Positions 11,081 to 21,309 of a DNA stretch of 64,000 nucleotides are shown here, piece by piece. This DNA comes from Cliona cf. orientalis. Its lineage: Eukaryota > Porifera > Demospongiae > Clionaida > Clionaidae. Numbering within the stretch: the stretch's first letter is position 1; every line of letters begins with the position of its first letter. Where the stretch lies: positions 5,642,001 through 5,706,000 of the forward strand of contig OZ005695.1 in the NCBI GenBank assembly GCA_963930775.1, given 5' to 3'. A program made the translations under genes and the position numbers. Under the pieces are notes generated by a model. It was not told where the DNA came from. It did no database searches and saw only the letters and a program-made list of their open reading frames with translations.

Positions 11081-14000
11081 CACAGAACGACTACCGTAAC
11101 CCTACGGCGCATGCGCCGAGGGTTAATTAGTGACCTTCAGACCATGCTATAAGTAGCACGCTATGTTATAGCACGCATTCCTGTGGATTTTATCTAGCAA
11201 CAGCCACCATGAATAATTTACAGCCAAAATATAGGCTTCTGGTTGCTGGAGTGCCGTAGGCTGTCGAAAGATCAGATAAGCATCCAAGAAAATGCAGAAC
11301 AGCTCTCCCTGTACAGAGACTAAGCATAGGCACTGTGCTATACAGCTCAGCGCGACTCGGGCCTTCTTGCTATGATATCCATGCAGCTACATAGCTACAA
11401 GTGGTTTGCAAACCTGCATGTTGGGCTCAAGATTAGTGTGATCATCTGTAGAGAATCCTGGTGCTTTTGCAATGGTAGCTAGCAGGTGGTGATCCCACTA
11501 CAGTTCAAAATTTATCAAGAGCCCATAGGCAGAAGCAAGTTTCCTGTGCACTCGGTTCAAATAACCAGCCATCCTCACTCCTAAACCAGATTAGTTCCAC
11601 GTAGCCACTGAATAAAATAGCTTCATCTACACTAGAATACTGGCAGAACTGGGCTGGCTTTTTATAGGAGCTTGCGCGATCTTCTCTCTTAATTGTCTGG
11701 AAAAGTTTACAGTGTGACATAAAGTAGCTACCTCATGCATGATCAAATCACTGATACCACTCCTCGCCCTCAACCTAGAGTTGTACAGTATAGGGCTGTG
11801 GGAGAGGCTACTACAACATTATGGGCTGGGGATGAGGTTAATGTTATACTCGCATAGCAGTGTTGTGGTCCAATTGCTCAGAGCAACAATCCTGGCAGAC
11901 CACAAAATACCGTATAGCAGGAAACTTTCGAGGGAGAAAACTTCCACGAATTTCGCGATTTGTCTGCCATCCGTGAAAGTTTTCTCCACGAAATTCTAGG
12001 CATGCCACACCCATTATGCGACCGATTTTAACATTCCGCGAAAGTTTTCTCTGCGAAATGCTCCTTTCCTACGGATCAGCGAAAGTTTTCTCCCTCGAAA
12101 ATTTCCCGCTATACGGTAATGGACGGACATTCAGTCTACCTAAGTCCACACTTTTGCCTTGTGATTCTTTCCATTCTGCGTTCCCATATAAAAATTACGG
12201 TCCTAACTGCCCCCAAAACCCTGATACCGAAAATATTTTTTCTTTCTACTTAGTGTGTAATATTGTTGTGGTTAATACCGTATAGCCGGAAATATTGGCA
12301 AAATTTGGCGGTTGAGCCCAAAATCGCTATTGCAAGAATATTGACGGATTTAAATTTGGTGGTTCGGTACGTGATCTCCATACGTATAGATGCGAGTAGG
12401 AAATTTTGGCGGATTTTAATTTTGCGGTTGTAATATAGACCGCCAAACCGCCAAATTTTCCGGCTATACGGTAGTTAAAGGCATTGTGTCATGCTATAAG
12501 CTCTGATTGCCTGCTAATTGAAGCAGTATGTGCCCACACGGTAAATGAACATTGGGCGTGGTGGATGGCTGATAAGTTTGCGTGTACATTCAAATCTGCC
12601 TGCTGAGGCTCGCTCTGCCGGGCATTCAACTTGATAGGCATCGTGTAGGCTCTCGATCCTATATATCAGTAGTCTTACTGTCACAAATGTCTTTTTGCGC
12701 TGATCTCCGCATACTTCTGTGGACTATACCGTGATATTGGGCATGCCCATACTTCCTGTGCCCACTTAAATTAAATTTTTGGACTAATGAGCTCATTAAG
12801 AAGCAATTATGCCTTATGTACTGACACAATACCTTTAAGAAAGAATGCTTTGATCTTGCTTTGATGTGGGTAATTACCAGTCTTTTCGTCAGGGACCACT
12901 TTCAGTCGCAAATTATACACGCATAATGAGCCCCAGAGGAGGTTCGACAGGGTCAAAAGGTCAGCAATAACCCTCCGTTAACGAGCATTCTTGTACTTTG
13001 ACCCCGAATTTAGACAGTCCTGATTTATCATGGTGACAGGCGCTGCTTTCTCCAAGACGATGACAGACATTTTAGAAGTAATCTGCGGCTTTTCTACGCC
13101 ATCATTCTCGCTACAGCAGCTTGCCTTGCTGTTCAAGGTCGCAAAGGTCAGCCATATGGTAGCCTAGAAAATCGTTCACGAAGGGTACAGTGCTCGAACT
13201 AGTATTAGACACGACGAAAAACATGATAGAGACACTTTCGTAGCAAGATAGCTGGGGTACAGCGGAGAAATTAGTACTCCCATACAAACACACGTGATTA
13301 GCTAATTGTGACCTTTTGACCCTGTCGAACCTCCTCTAAATGAGCCCTAGCTCTTCATGGACACGCCCACCTCTGACCAAAAACACTCATATGGCCTCCT
13401 CAGCCATGGCCCTCATTAATTGATTTTTGCCAATCCTCATGCTCACGCCCACACACTTTAATGCTACCTTAACGGTGTAGTTTCACAAGGAAAGCAAGAG
13501 CTTATCGGGGGGGGGGGAAGAGTTAGTGTCCCCGGCCCCCTGCCTCCCCCCCCCAAACTCAAATGTCCATGGCAGTACAGAAGGTATACATGCGCCTATC
13601 AATTGTTTGCCCCACCCATCCCAACTGGGGCAAAGGTGGGGGATGGGTGGGGATTTGACACACTTCAGTCGTACTGGCCCCACCCCTGGGAGAGACCAAA
13701 ATTGACAAATCCCGAGATGAATTGAGCAGTTTAAATCTTTTAGTTCACAACATAGTGCAATCTTATTCTCACGGCGTGCACATTTAAGGCCATGCAAAGT
13801 TAATGTTGTTTCTCGTCCCCGTCCGCACGTACATCAAACTCCCCGTGTGTACTTTTGATATTCGGATTTCGGCTGGATGACGTCATCAAGCCGTAACTAA
13901 TTAATAAATAATTAATCATTCTGGGGTGTGGTCGCGTCGTTAGTTGCTTGAGGCCCGAGTGGATGCTCTACAAATGTAGAAAATCGATTCAATGCGCAGC

Positions 14001-14597
14001 CTCTACCAACAATAATGGTCGGCAAAGATCATCAGTAACTGCTGTGATACTGTAAATGGAGCAGATATAGAGCTAATCATTGTTGGTGCCATTTCAGCTT
14101 ATTAGCAATTAATGGGGGTGTGGTATCAAAATTAATATCAAAATCATCCGTGTCCCTTATGTGCTTTGGAGTATCCCATAGGACGAGAAACAGAATACTT
14201 AATTTGTGTGGCCTTATGTGAATGTGTGTGTGGTCCATGGCCATATAGCTCACCTGAATGTCAATATCACCTGGAGCTTCAACTTCAACCTCTTTGATCG
14301 TTTCACCCCTACCTATCTGATGAGTGACATGATCCCGCTGTCTTTCAACATCTAAAGTAACCATTTCATTTCGCAATTTTGTAACCTTACTGTTCGAGTG
14401 ACACCGCTCATTTTTGTCCCACCTCTCCTTCGAAGCTGTGATGCGATAGCAAAGAATCCATAATAACATAATAATAATAATAATTATTATTATAGTGTGC
14501 TTTAATTGATTAAAACACCTTGCTGGTTTTTCTTTTGACGAAGAATGTGGGCTCGAAGAAACGTCAGTTGTCTGCGAGATGTCAATGTGGCGGCCAT
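5502..14597 (-). CDS. GPS2: GPS2-like coiled-coil gene, four exons, 3' end not seen
   Basis: Four minus-strand exons with GT-AG borders: 14597-14519, 14435-14254, 9539-9417 and 5643-5502. The third encodes LESLREEKHRLFQQLKMVLH followed by EEDERKK. This closely resembles the stretch of GPS2 that reads LQEEKHQLFLQLKKVLHEEE in human. GPS2 is a scaffold subunit of the NCoR/SMRT-HDAC3 co-repressor in the nucleus. The first exon starts MAATLTSRRQLTFLRAHILR in a CpG-rich context; the second is charged. Exons 1 to 3 join in frame (phase 1, then 0). The fourth exon is Pro-rich, as the GPS2 middle is, but its link to exon 3 is uncertain: exon 3 has a better donor two bases further on that would not join it in frame, so an exon may be missing. 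Identity is inferred from one motif and gene layout only. It could be another coiled-coil nuclear protein. Confidence 0.55.
5899..6216. repeat. Fold-back pair around 250 bp
   Basis: Left arm GTGGAGTTCCAGCCATAGGA then CTCCTTGA; right arm TCAAGGAGTCTTACGGTTGG then GACTCCAC. Imperfect 28-bp inverted repeats. Probably an old MITE. Confidence 0.6.
7401..7790. mobile_element. pogo/Tigger-like MITE
   Basis: 390 bp flanked by TA. It starts CAGTCCAACCTCGATTATCC and ends GGATAATTGAGATTGGACTG. Ends of the form CAGT..AACCTCGAT..CGAAC with a TA duplication are typical of pogo-group (Tc1/mariner) elements. Confidence 0.85.
8072..9350. mobile_element. Composite 1.3-kb DNA element with AGTAGGGATGGC ends
   Basis: The left part (8072-8375) is a near-palindrome: AGTAGGGATGGCAGATCAAA...TTTGATCCTGCCATCCCTAC. 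The right part (8480-9350) is the repeat with ACTTCACCATAACAACACAT and AAAATGGC, ending GGCCATCCCTACTT. Outer ends are inverted (AAGTAGGGATGGC). Copies with the same order: 3718-5075 (partial), 21310-23335 and 49070-50490. No ORF was recognised in it. Confidence 0.75.
9417..9539 (-). CDS. GPS2: GPS2-like third exon (coiled coil)
   Basis: 123 bases encoding IEAHIKRLESLREEKHRLFQ, then QLKMVLHEEDERKKLEAEEQ K. Acceptor ttcttcag. The donor is either AAA/gtgtaa or, two bases on, AAAGT/gtaagt. This is the exon with recognisable similarity to GPS2. Confidence 0.75.
9660..10810. other. GPS2-like intron sequence with fragmentary repeats
   Basis: Holds the uninterrupted copy (9660-9735) of the repeat that MITE 11908 hit, two AGAGCTCTC(G/T)AGAGC starts (9556, 10062) and half of a family P end at about 10563. 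No exon seen. Confidence 0.5.
10812..11148 (+). repeat. Dispersed repeat with (GACA)n and GCGCATGCGC terminal hairpin
   Basis: It includes CAAAGCGTTTTCAGCGAAAT, then (ACAG)n at 11049-11081, GAACGACTACCGTAACCC and the hairpin CGGCGCATGCGCCG. Copies: 52320-52548, 47160-47470 (diverged), 61250-61420 (partial); the reverse complement of its end is at 32491-32600. No RNA polymerase III boxes were recognised, so SINE status is unproved. Confidence 0.55.
11908..12118. mobile_element. MITE family A (TA-CCGTATAGCGGG), nested in another repeat
   Basis: The TIR is CCGTATAGC(G/A)GGAAA. Inside are about five copies of the word GAAAACTTTCGCGGA or its complement. It is inserted in a repeat whose uninterrupted copy is at about 9660-9730 (CACAAAATAATGG). 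Comparison shows duplication of TA only. Confidence 0.92.
12276..12473. mobile_element. MITE family B, second copy
   Basis: Same ends and internal ATTTGGCGGTT words as the copy at 1774-1975. 198 bp. Diverged relatives are at about 41220-41427 and 46472-46681. Confidence 0.85.
12934..13338. mobile_element. hAT- or MULE-like nonautonomous element
   Basis: About 405 bp with 29-bp TIRs (CAGAGGAGGTTCGACAGGGT... and complement). It is flanked by the direct repeat AATGAGCCC (8-9 bp). The ends CAGAG/TAGAG fit the hAT YARNG rule; a 9-bp duplication would fit MULE. No transposase is recognised inside. Confidence 0.85.
14254..14435 (-). CDS. GPS2: GPS2-like second exon
   Basis: 182 bases, acceptor tcacag and a very good donor (CAG/gtgagc). 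It encodes a charged segment (SKERWDKNERCHSNSKVTKL, then RNEMVTLDVERQRDHVTHQI, ending EAPGDIDIQ). Phase 1 in, 0 out, fitting the next exon exactly. Confidence 0.65.
14519..14597 (-). CDS. GPS2: GPS2-like first coding exon
   Basis: 79 bases: ATG at 14597 in the context CAAAATGGCCGCC, encoding MAATLTSRRQLTFLRAHILR then QKKNQQ, with donor ggtgtt. It is followed by an 83-bp intron containing an (AAT)n run at about 14466-14495. A chance + strand ORF overlaps it. Confidence 0.6.
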
Positions 14598-14901
14598 TTT
14601 GTTCAAATATAGCGTACGATGAGGTAATACAGAAATTTCAAATACATGTATGTGTATTATTATTAAACGTGTGGATTCAATATCCGGTATTATCCTATGC
14701 ATATACCTATGGACGGGACTCGAGTATTGTGAAGACGTTTAGTGAGAATGCATTACCTAGAGGATTATTTGGAGAGTGAGTATATTCAATACACCTACTC
14801 TAGATTTATATGTTTGGGGAGACTCTATATTTTAAATTATAGGGTCAAGTGGCATAAACGGCACCCAAATTTTCGCGTGCTATTGTGACAGGGTTTTATG
14901 C

Positions 14902-15220
14902 ACCTGTCAATGGTATGCCCCACTGCCCCTACATGGGGCCGATGTGGGGCAAGGTGGGGATTGTTCCTTTCGAATTTCAATAAGTCCCCACCCCTGGGGG
15001 CACTTCAAGCTATGCAAAGCCCCCACATATTCTATTCTTTGTCACCAGCTGGCTTTCTTCTTGACCTTCGCCCACTGTGTTAGCTTCAAGATTATTGATT
15101 AGCACTTGATTTTTGGGCGTGACAATGCCCCACCCCTAGGGCGGGCTTGATTTTGCATATCTCCTACATTGTCCCCATATTTGCCCCATGTAGGGTTGGT
15201 GGGGCATACCATTGACAGGT
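14902..15220. mobile_element. MITE with ACCTGTCAATGGTATGCCCC ends
   Basis: 319 bp; TIR of about 22 bp, then GC-rich words GCCCCAC and TGGGGC throughout. A related stretch lies at 13590-13680. Confidence 0.8.
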
Positions 15221-15531
15221 ACATTAGGTCACCGGTATGTTTTATGGTTGAAAATTTTTGCAGAGCCGTTCTTGCCACTTGATCGAAACAATCTTTAATA
15301 CCCGAAACCCAACCCCTGATGCCTCACGTACACGGCCTTGTCCGTTCTTTATAGGAGGTCCCCCAGAATTTGAACCTAGCGTAGAAGAGATCGTGGACTA
15401 TCAATGAGATATGGTGATTCTCCATGTTCACTTTCTTTTGCAAGCTCGTCCATGGGAGGATTCTCTGCACGCACAATATTGACGACATCTTACCACATGC
15501 ACCATTACTACTACGCAGTTACTGGGGATAA

Positions 15532-15935
15532 GGCCATGAAAAAAAATATTTAGTTTCTCAGGCCCGCCTGCATCAGTTTTTGGCTGCTGGGCCCTCTTTT
15601 TAATTAAGTGGGTGTGGTAATTTAATTATCGCCGTGCTTACCGCTCGATCTCTTTGGCTGGCTGTGCTTGAGCATCAGCCTTGACACTCTCTAGTAGGCA
15701 TCTGACTTCTCAAAATCGCTTCTCTGATGGCTATGCTATAACAAATTATAGATTAACTAAGACTTGCAAATTCCAGTTACTTTCAGCCAAACTTCAGCTC
15801 GAGGTAGGCCGTATATGGGTGTGGTTAAGGGTGGGCCACGCCCCAAAAAAATAAAAAATAAAATAAAAAGCTGCCCGCCCGCATCATTTTTTGGCTGAAA
15901 AAGCCTGAGAAACTAAGAATTTTCTTTTCTTGGCC
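15532..15935. mobile_element. MITE with GGCCATGAAAA/TTAGTTTCTCAGGC ends
   Basis: 404 bp; about 33-bp imperfect TIR, extended by GCCCGCC(T/C)GCATCA and TTTTTGGCTG on both sides. No ORF. Confidence 0.75.
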
Positions 15936-16052
15936 TAATATGGTCGAGTGTTTTATGCTTATTGCAAGAGATTGAGTGGCCATTCGTACATGTAGATCTG
16001 TTATATTAAAGCATGTGGCAAGTCAAGGACAGTAAGTAGTGCTTCTGGGAAG

Positions 16053-16391
16053 CAATTATGCCCCCCCCCCCTTTGTGCATGCTAGCATTGGGCAAATGCA
16101 AGGAGGGGGCTTATATGCAGGATCCTAACATTTTTGTGTGACGACCATTACTGACCATCGAATGCCATGTGGGCGTGCGATCTTTGTACTTTCCCTGGTT
16201 GTTTAGAAATGATAAAGTAAGACATAATATGGCTAGTTTGTTTGTTGTGGCTACTATTTTTATTTGCTTATGGACTCTAGTATCTACATTTTACTGTCAG
16301 AGGGGGGCTTGTACGTGAGACAAAACTACCTATGCAGGAACTTGAGCTAAATATGTAGGGGGGGGCGGCGTAATCGCGGGATTCTAAGGTA
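16053..16391. mobile_element. MITE family C, left end truncated
   Basis: It starts inside the TIR at GCAATTATGCCCCCC and ends GCGGGATTCTAAGGTA. The body is as in 28734-29104. A further fragment lies at about 55919-56010. Confidence 0.8.
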
Positions 16392-16399
16392 TACATGTA

Positions 16400-18000
16400 T
16401 ATTTGGTCGGTCTTATGGCTAAAATGCACAGAAAATGGCCGATAGCCACCTATAAGAGTACATGTATAATGTATACCGTAAATTACGAACATTTCGTTGT
16501 TAAATTATTTTCGGACAGCCTGGCTTGTGCGAAAAGTAAACGCACAAAAATACATGCGCAATATTGCGGTACAGGGTCGTTTGTCCGAAAATTGTTTAAT
16601 ACGAAAATTTATCGCATGAAATATTTTAGACACAAAATATTCGCAATTTATGGTAATATACAATGTAGATTGCACACAATTATGTACATGTAGTATGCAG
16701 TGTGACCATGTACATGTGCTTGTTTTGCTACTCATAAGGAAAGTTCAAACCAAGAAGCATTGTTGATAGTCTACTGTGATCAGTGATTAGTCAGTCAAGT
16801 GTAATATAAGAATTATTGCTAGTCCTCAGGCAAATCACTAGAACAAAATGAAAGAGCAATGTTGTGGATTAACATCACAGGATATTTGTGGTTTATAAAA
16901 CTAGGGTTTTTGTGAGTGGTACTGTGCCACTCTACCGCTCTTTAGTGACTTAATTCCATGGTCTTGTTGCCGGCCATCACTGTCTCTCTTGTCCATTGTG
17001 AGCTGGACAAGAGGCGAAGGCAGAGGTGGTCAGCAAATACTTCTGAACAAAGTGTTTTCAACAGAATCTCTACATAATGCATACATGTACGTTAAAACCA
17101 GCACAGAAAACCTAATGACACTTAACTTTCAATGTAACAGCTAGCATGGTAACAGATGGACACACAGACTGTACATGTACAACAGATACAGCTACATGTA
17201 CATGTACGTGGGGCTGTCCCATGGACTGTCAGGCAGATTCATGGCAACTATGACAGTCACGAATCTGTGTCCACGGTCTTTGCGATTTATGGATTTTTTA
17301 TTCTCTTCTACGCCAGTCCGACAAAGGCTTTCTCAGTTCAGGCTCGCCCAACAATATGAGTTGGTAGACTCGTACATATACATAATACATGTGTAACTGT
17401 AGTGTTCATATTACACATGAAAATATCTCGAGAGTGGAGCAGATTCAGAACTTCTAACCTTGATCATCGTGTTCAACAAGCTATTTACATCTACATGTTG
17501 GTAGTCCATCAATATTCACCAAAAGGGTCGTTTACATACGGAACCCAAGGGTGATAATAATCACGTTTTCTCCTTCATTCTTTTTGCAACAGTGTAACAC
17601 GTCAGGTACATGTAGATAATATACTTTTCATATCGTTTGATTCAGTTTCAGATGTGATTATGCAAAAGCCCAGCATTGTTCATCGAGCATTTTCGAGTAA
17701 GGCGCCACAGCATTACTATGTCTATATGTATAGTGCAATGGTGCCACACCCATTAATCAAGTACTTAATATCATACACCAACGATCAGTGGCTTCGTGTG
17801 CAGCTAGGCAGCTGCTGTTATTGCTAATCATTCCGATTTCTATACTTTGAGCTAAGTTACAATGTGTATCACACAATAGTAGAAACTATAGTATTCTTCT
17901 GTTAGGACTAGTACATGTATGTTTTATGTCACAATGTGGCTAATATGCACGAGTTATTCACAGTAAGCTCACCTACTCAGAGAAAGTCTAAACAGTATCA
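16400..18000. other. Intergenic, diverged repeats only
   Basis: Palindromic pieces around 16480-16660 (AAATTATTTTCGGACAGCCT and complement; a related piece is at 20800-20950), a (GACA)-family relative near 16985-17160 and many ACATGTAC words. No gene supported. Confidence 0.45.
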
Positions 18001-18029
18001 TCTCCCTAGCTGTATATGGCTACAGTGCA

Positions 18030-18415
18030 CATGCAGCAGGACGAACTTTGCACCTATTATTTCGTAGACCACACCCCTTATCAACAGCAGCTGCTCGAAC
18101 TCACCGCTGCAATGGCGACATTCTCACTCTGCTCGATATTGAATCTACCACCAGACTGTGACAAAGAACAGACCTTGTCTCTCACTTCACTCGAGGCTCG
18201 GTGGCACGTGCAGCCCTCTTGAAATGCCTGGCACTTTGCGCCGTTTGTTCGAGCTCTATGGTCACCCTTGTTTGTGCACACGGTACTGCAATTCTGACCA
18301 ATCATGAGCCTTCTGAATTTGTAGCAAAGCGCATCTTTTATGCCCTCCAGCTTAGGACGCGGACTATATCAGAAAAATGATCATCTGAAAACTATTTTTC
18401 ATTAATTGTGCTATA
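18030..18415. repeat. Dispersed repeat also at 31905-32315
   Basis: Shared words in order: CTATTAT(C/T)(T/G)CG, ACATTCTC(A/G)CT, AAGAACAGAC(C/T)TTG, TCGAGG(C/T)T(C/T)GGTGGC, ATTCTGACCAATC(A/C)TGAGCC. It gives open frames on the minus strand but they are not conserved between copies. Confidence 0.65.
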
Positions 18416-18536
18416 AATCAGTATAATATTATTATAGCTGCATGTAATCTGATCTTGCAACTGACCCCCTTTTGAGCCTATTACATGTACATCAGTAGCT
18501 ATGATTATGATACTTTAATTGCAATGCAGAGGTGTA

Positions 18537-18885
18537 GCAAGAATTTTAGGTAAGGGGATGCTGGAGTATGTGCACGAAGCGCACGTGCAAATTTTGAGCC
18601 ACTACCACTTGTTAACCGTCAAGGTCGAAGTTCAAATTGTCAAATAGAACGCGTTCTGAATGTAGCTAGTGAGCTAGCTCAAGGTTTTCGGCCAAATCTT
18701 GGGATGAGATAAGTTTCTAACTGTCTTCTAAGCTAGTTTTTTTGTAATAGATGATACTGTAGTTTGGAGTAGCCAAGGGGGTGCTGGATGAGGCTGTTCT
18801 ATGGACTATGTGAATTAGGTATGACTAGGCCAAGAGCAGAGGGGGGTGCTCAAGCCCCGTGAGCACCCCCCTGCCTACGCCACTG
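18537..18885. mobile_element. hAT-type MITE (CAGAGGTGTAGC)
   Basis: It starts CAGAGGTGTAGCAAG and ends GCCTACGCCACTG. CAGNGGCGTAGC ends are common in animal hAT elements. A clear 8-bp duplication is not visible. A fragment lies at about 29250-29302. Confidence 0.6.
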
Positions 18886-19065
18886 TGCATATATGGTGTC
18901 CTCCGAGTGAAAATTCTGTCTACAGAGTTAACAAGTCAACAACAAAAAAATTGACACATTATATGCACACTATGTAGGAAAGTTCGTTATTTGAGCCATT
19001 CTGTGTGTCCATATTTGCAAAAGTTACGCCTCCCAAGAGTGTTCTTCATATTATGTTTGTACATG

Positions 19066-19276
19066 TACCATATAGCGGGAAATTTTCGAGGGAGAAAACT
19101 TTCGCGGATTGGTAGGAAAGGAGCATTTCGCGGAGAAAACTTTCGCGGAATGTAAAAACTGGTCGAATAATGGGTGTGGCATGCCTAGAATTTCGTGGAG
19201 AAAACTTTCGCGGATGGCGGAAAAATCGCGAAATTCGTGAAAGTTTTCTCCCTCGAAAGTTGCTCGCTATATGGTA
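19066..19276. mobile_element. MITE family A
   Basis: Same body as 11908-12118. Both ends read CCATATAGC (inward), that is, the same substitution occurs in both TIRs. Confidence 0.88.
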
Positions 19277-19769
19277 TGTAGGGAAGCCATGCATTTGCAA
19301 TACTTGCAGGCCTGGTGTGCGTTATTTAGAAACATGCTCAAAATTGGAGTATGGGCTACCTGTTTGCATTGTATAACTCTACTATGTACAGTGTATCTAC
19401 ATGTATGTAGGTGTACTATATGTGTTGTTTTCTGGACAATTTTTTCTGCTTGGTGTGTCGGCTCCCTTGCATGTATAACCAATTTAAAAGTACATTGATC
19501 AAAGCAAAGGTAGGGGTGGCAGTAATAAAAAGCACCAAACAAGTGATGGTGATGGAAAGTTATAGTACTGTAAATCACGAATATTTCATGTCTAAATTAT
19601 TTCATGCAATAACAATGACAAGTGGCAAAATCTGTGTCTGCATTCACCAGGCTGAGCTAGCTTCAGCTGGACTGCCTTTAATTTTCAGTATGTTTGAGGC
19701 TTGATCTTTCAATGTCAGCCCCCCAGTAGTCTACCAGGCAGAGAAATACTGGATACTCGTCTATCTTCT

Positions 19770-20718
19770 GGTCGTCAGCTACCAATATAAGGGGCACTGG
19801 CACAATAGTAGGCCAACAGAAGCCAAGAAGTAAGAAAAGGCAGTGCAGAAAAGGAAGAGAGAGCCAAGTACCAGTGCTGTACCTGTTGTTCTAGCCTCGT
19901 CCCCAGGATCTCTTGGGGGAAGGGAAAAGAGAGCCTGGTAACGATTGTATGCGCATGTGCGAACCCTTACCAACAAAACATGGTAAGCCAGTTTTCACAA
20001 CAAAACGGCCTTTCGAGGGGATAAAAACCAACATTTGAGTGCTTTACCTCATTTTAGTCTCCTTTACACCATCACTAGCCAATGGCAAGATACTTTTCGA
20101 GGGCTTGGGCGACTTTTGAGATTGACTAGTAGTATACGATCAAGTAGTCCACACATAGTATACGGAGATTTTAGCGCATGCGCATGCAGTCATTAACCAG
20201 GCTCTCTTCACCTCCCCCAAGAGAGCCTGGGGACGAGGCTACTGTTATTCATGATGTTTCACCTGCTCAAGATCCTTAGAACCCTTGCTCTGCTGCCGCT
20301 TTTCCCCACCAACCTTCCCTTAGCCCATGCACCTCCCCTGGCTGCAACAGATTCATCCAAGTTGCCCAACGCTACTCCAACTAAAATGCCCAACTCGACA
20401 GATTCTGCTGCTACGTACACTTAACACTTCTAATAGTACTATTAGCAGTGGCAGTACTGGAGCTGCAGACTCCTCCATGTCTCCCTCTTCTGCTGAGGGT
20501 AGTGGCGGGACTGTGGTGTGCCCTAGGAGGCGGTTTAGAGGACCTAGAGTCCCAGCACCATTATATGATACTTTCGTATGCCGTCTCATCTCTGACCTCC
20601 TGAAATACAAAGGAAATATCTGCAAACAACTCCGTCTGCAAACAACTCCATCTTCAAGTTCAGTTGCATCAAGAACTCGGGCAAAGACTTCTACAAGCCA
20701 AAATTTTACTATGTAAGG
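19770..20718 (+). pseudogene. Decayed ORF of unknown function with a 350-bp element inserted
   Basis: Coding-like pieces in shifting frames flank the element 19892-20241: TNIRGTGTIVGQQKPRSKKR on the left, then on the right APPLAATDSSKLPNATPTKM and a 129-codon frame from 20327 that includes SSAEGSGGTVVCPRRRFRGP and LYDTFVCRLISDLLKYKGNI. I do not recognise the family. The Ser/Thr-rich composition and frameshifts suggest an old gene or transposon protein relic. Confidence 0.3.
19892..20241. mobile_element. MITE family P, second copy
   Basis: 350 bp, starting TAGCCTCGTCCCCAGGATCT and ending CCTGGGGACGAGGCTA. The flanks CTGTTGTTC and CTGTTATTC are a 9-bp duplication with one later change. It lies inside a decayed ORF. 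Confidence 0.88.
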
Positions 20719-21309
20719 TGCACACTAGAATTAGCTTCGTGGCTGTTTGTGTATCCGTTGCATGCTTCATACTTGCAAGAAGTATTATAGAGAAAAAAAA
20801 ATTATTGTTAAATAATTTTCAGACAGACGACCCTGTACTGCATTATCGTTAATATACAACCATGTACTGCGCACATATTTCGTGTGTTTATTTTTTGCAT
20901 AAGCCAGGCTGTCCGAAAATATTTTTACAATGAAATATTCGCGATTTATGGCGCTAGACATCTGTGCTACCGCTTTTGCTTCAATTTTTAATTGTTTTTG
21001 TGCTTGTAGTTGTATATGGGCAATTCTGGTGTGATGGACGTACAATTCAGACAACTAATTTCTAATTTCGTAAAGGGAAAATCTCTATTCAATGTATATT
21101 CACAACAAAGGCTTGACCTAGGCTAGACATTGGTCAATGTTATTTTCACTTTCATAATATAGGTTTGGGAGTAGGCCTTGTTAAAGGGCTATGATGTACG
21201 TATGCAGAAAAACGAGAATTTGTGGGGTAGGAAAGTTATAATCAAAACTCTGTGGAGTTACTGGAGATATTTTTTACAAGTAAAGAAGAACAATAAAATT
21301 GAAGGATGA

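Noticed and set aside
10820..11152. 110-codon ORF ending in (DRQT)n
   Set aside because: It is a dispersed repeat with a GACA microsatellite; the other copy at 52320 does not keep the frame.
14579..14779. Plus-strand ORF MSMWRPFCSNIAYDE with a gtaata site
   Set aside because: It overlaps the better-supported minus-strand first exon, which joins in phase to its next exon.
18081..18305. Cys-rich minus-strand ORF as a secreted peptide
   Set aside because: No signal peptide, and the second copy of the repeat (31905-32315) does not conserve the frame.
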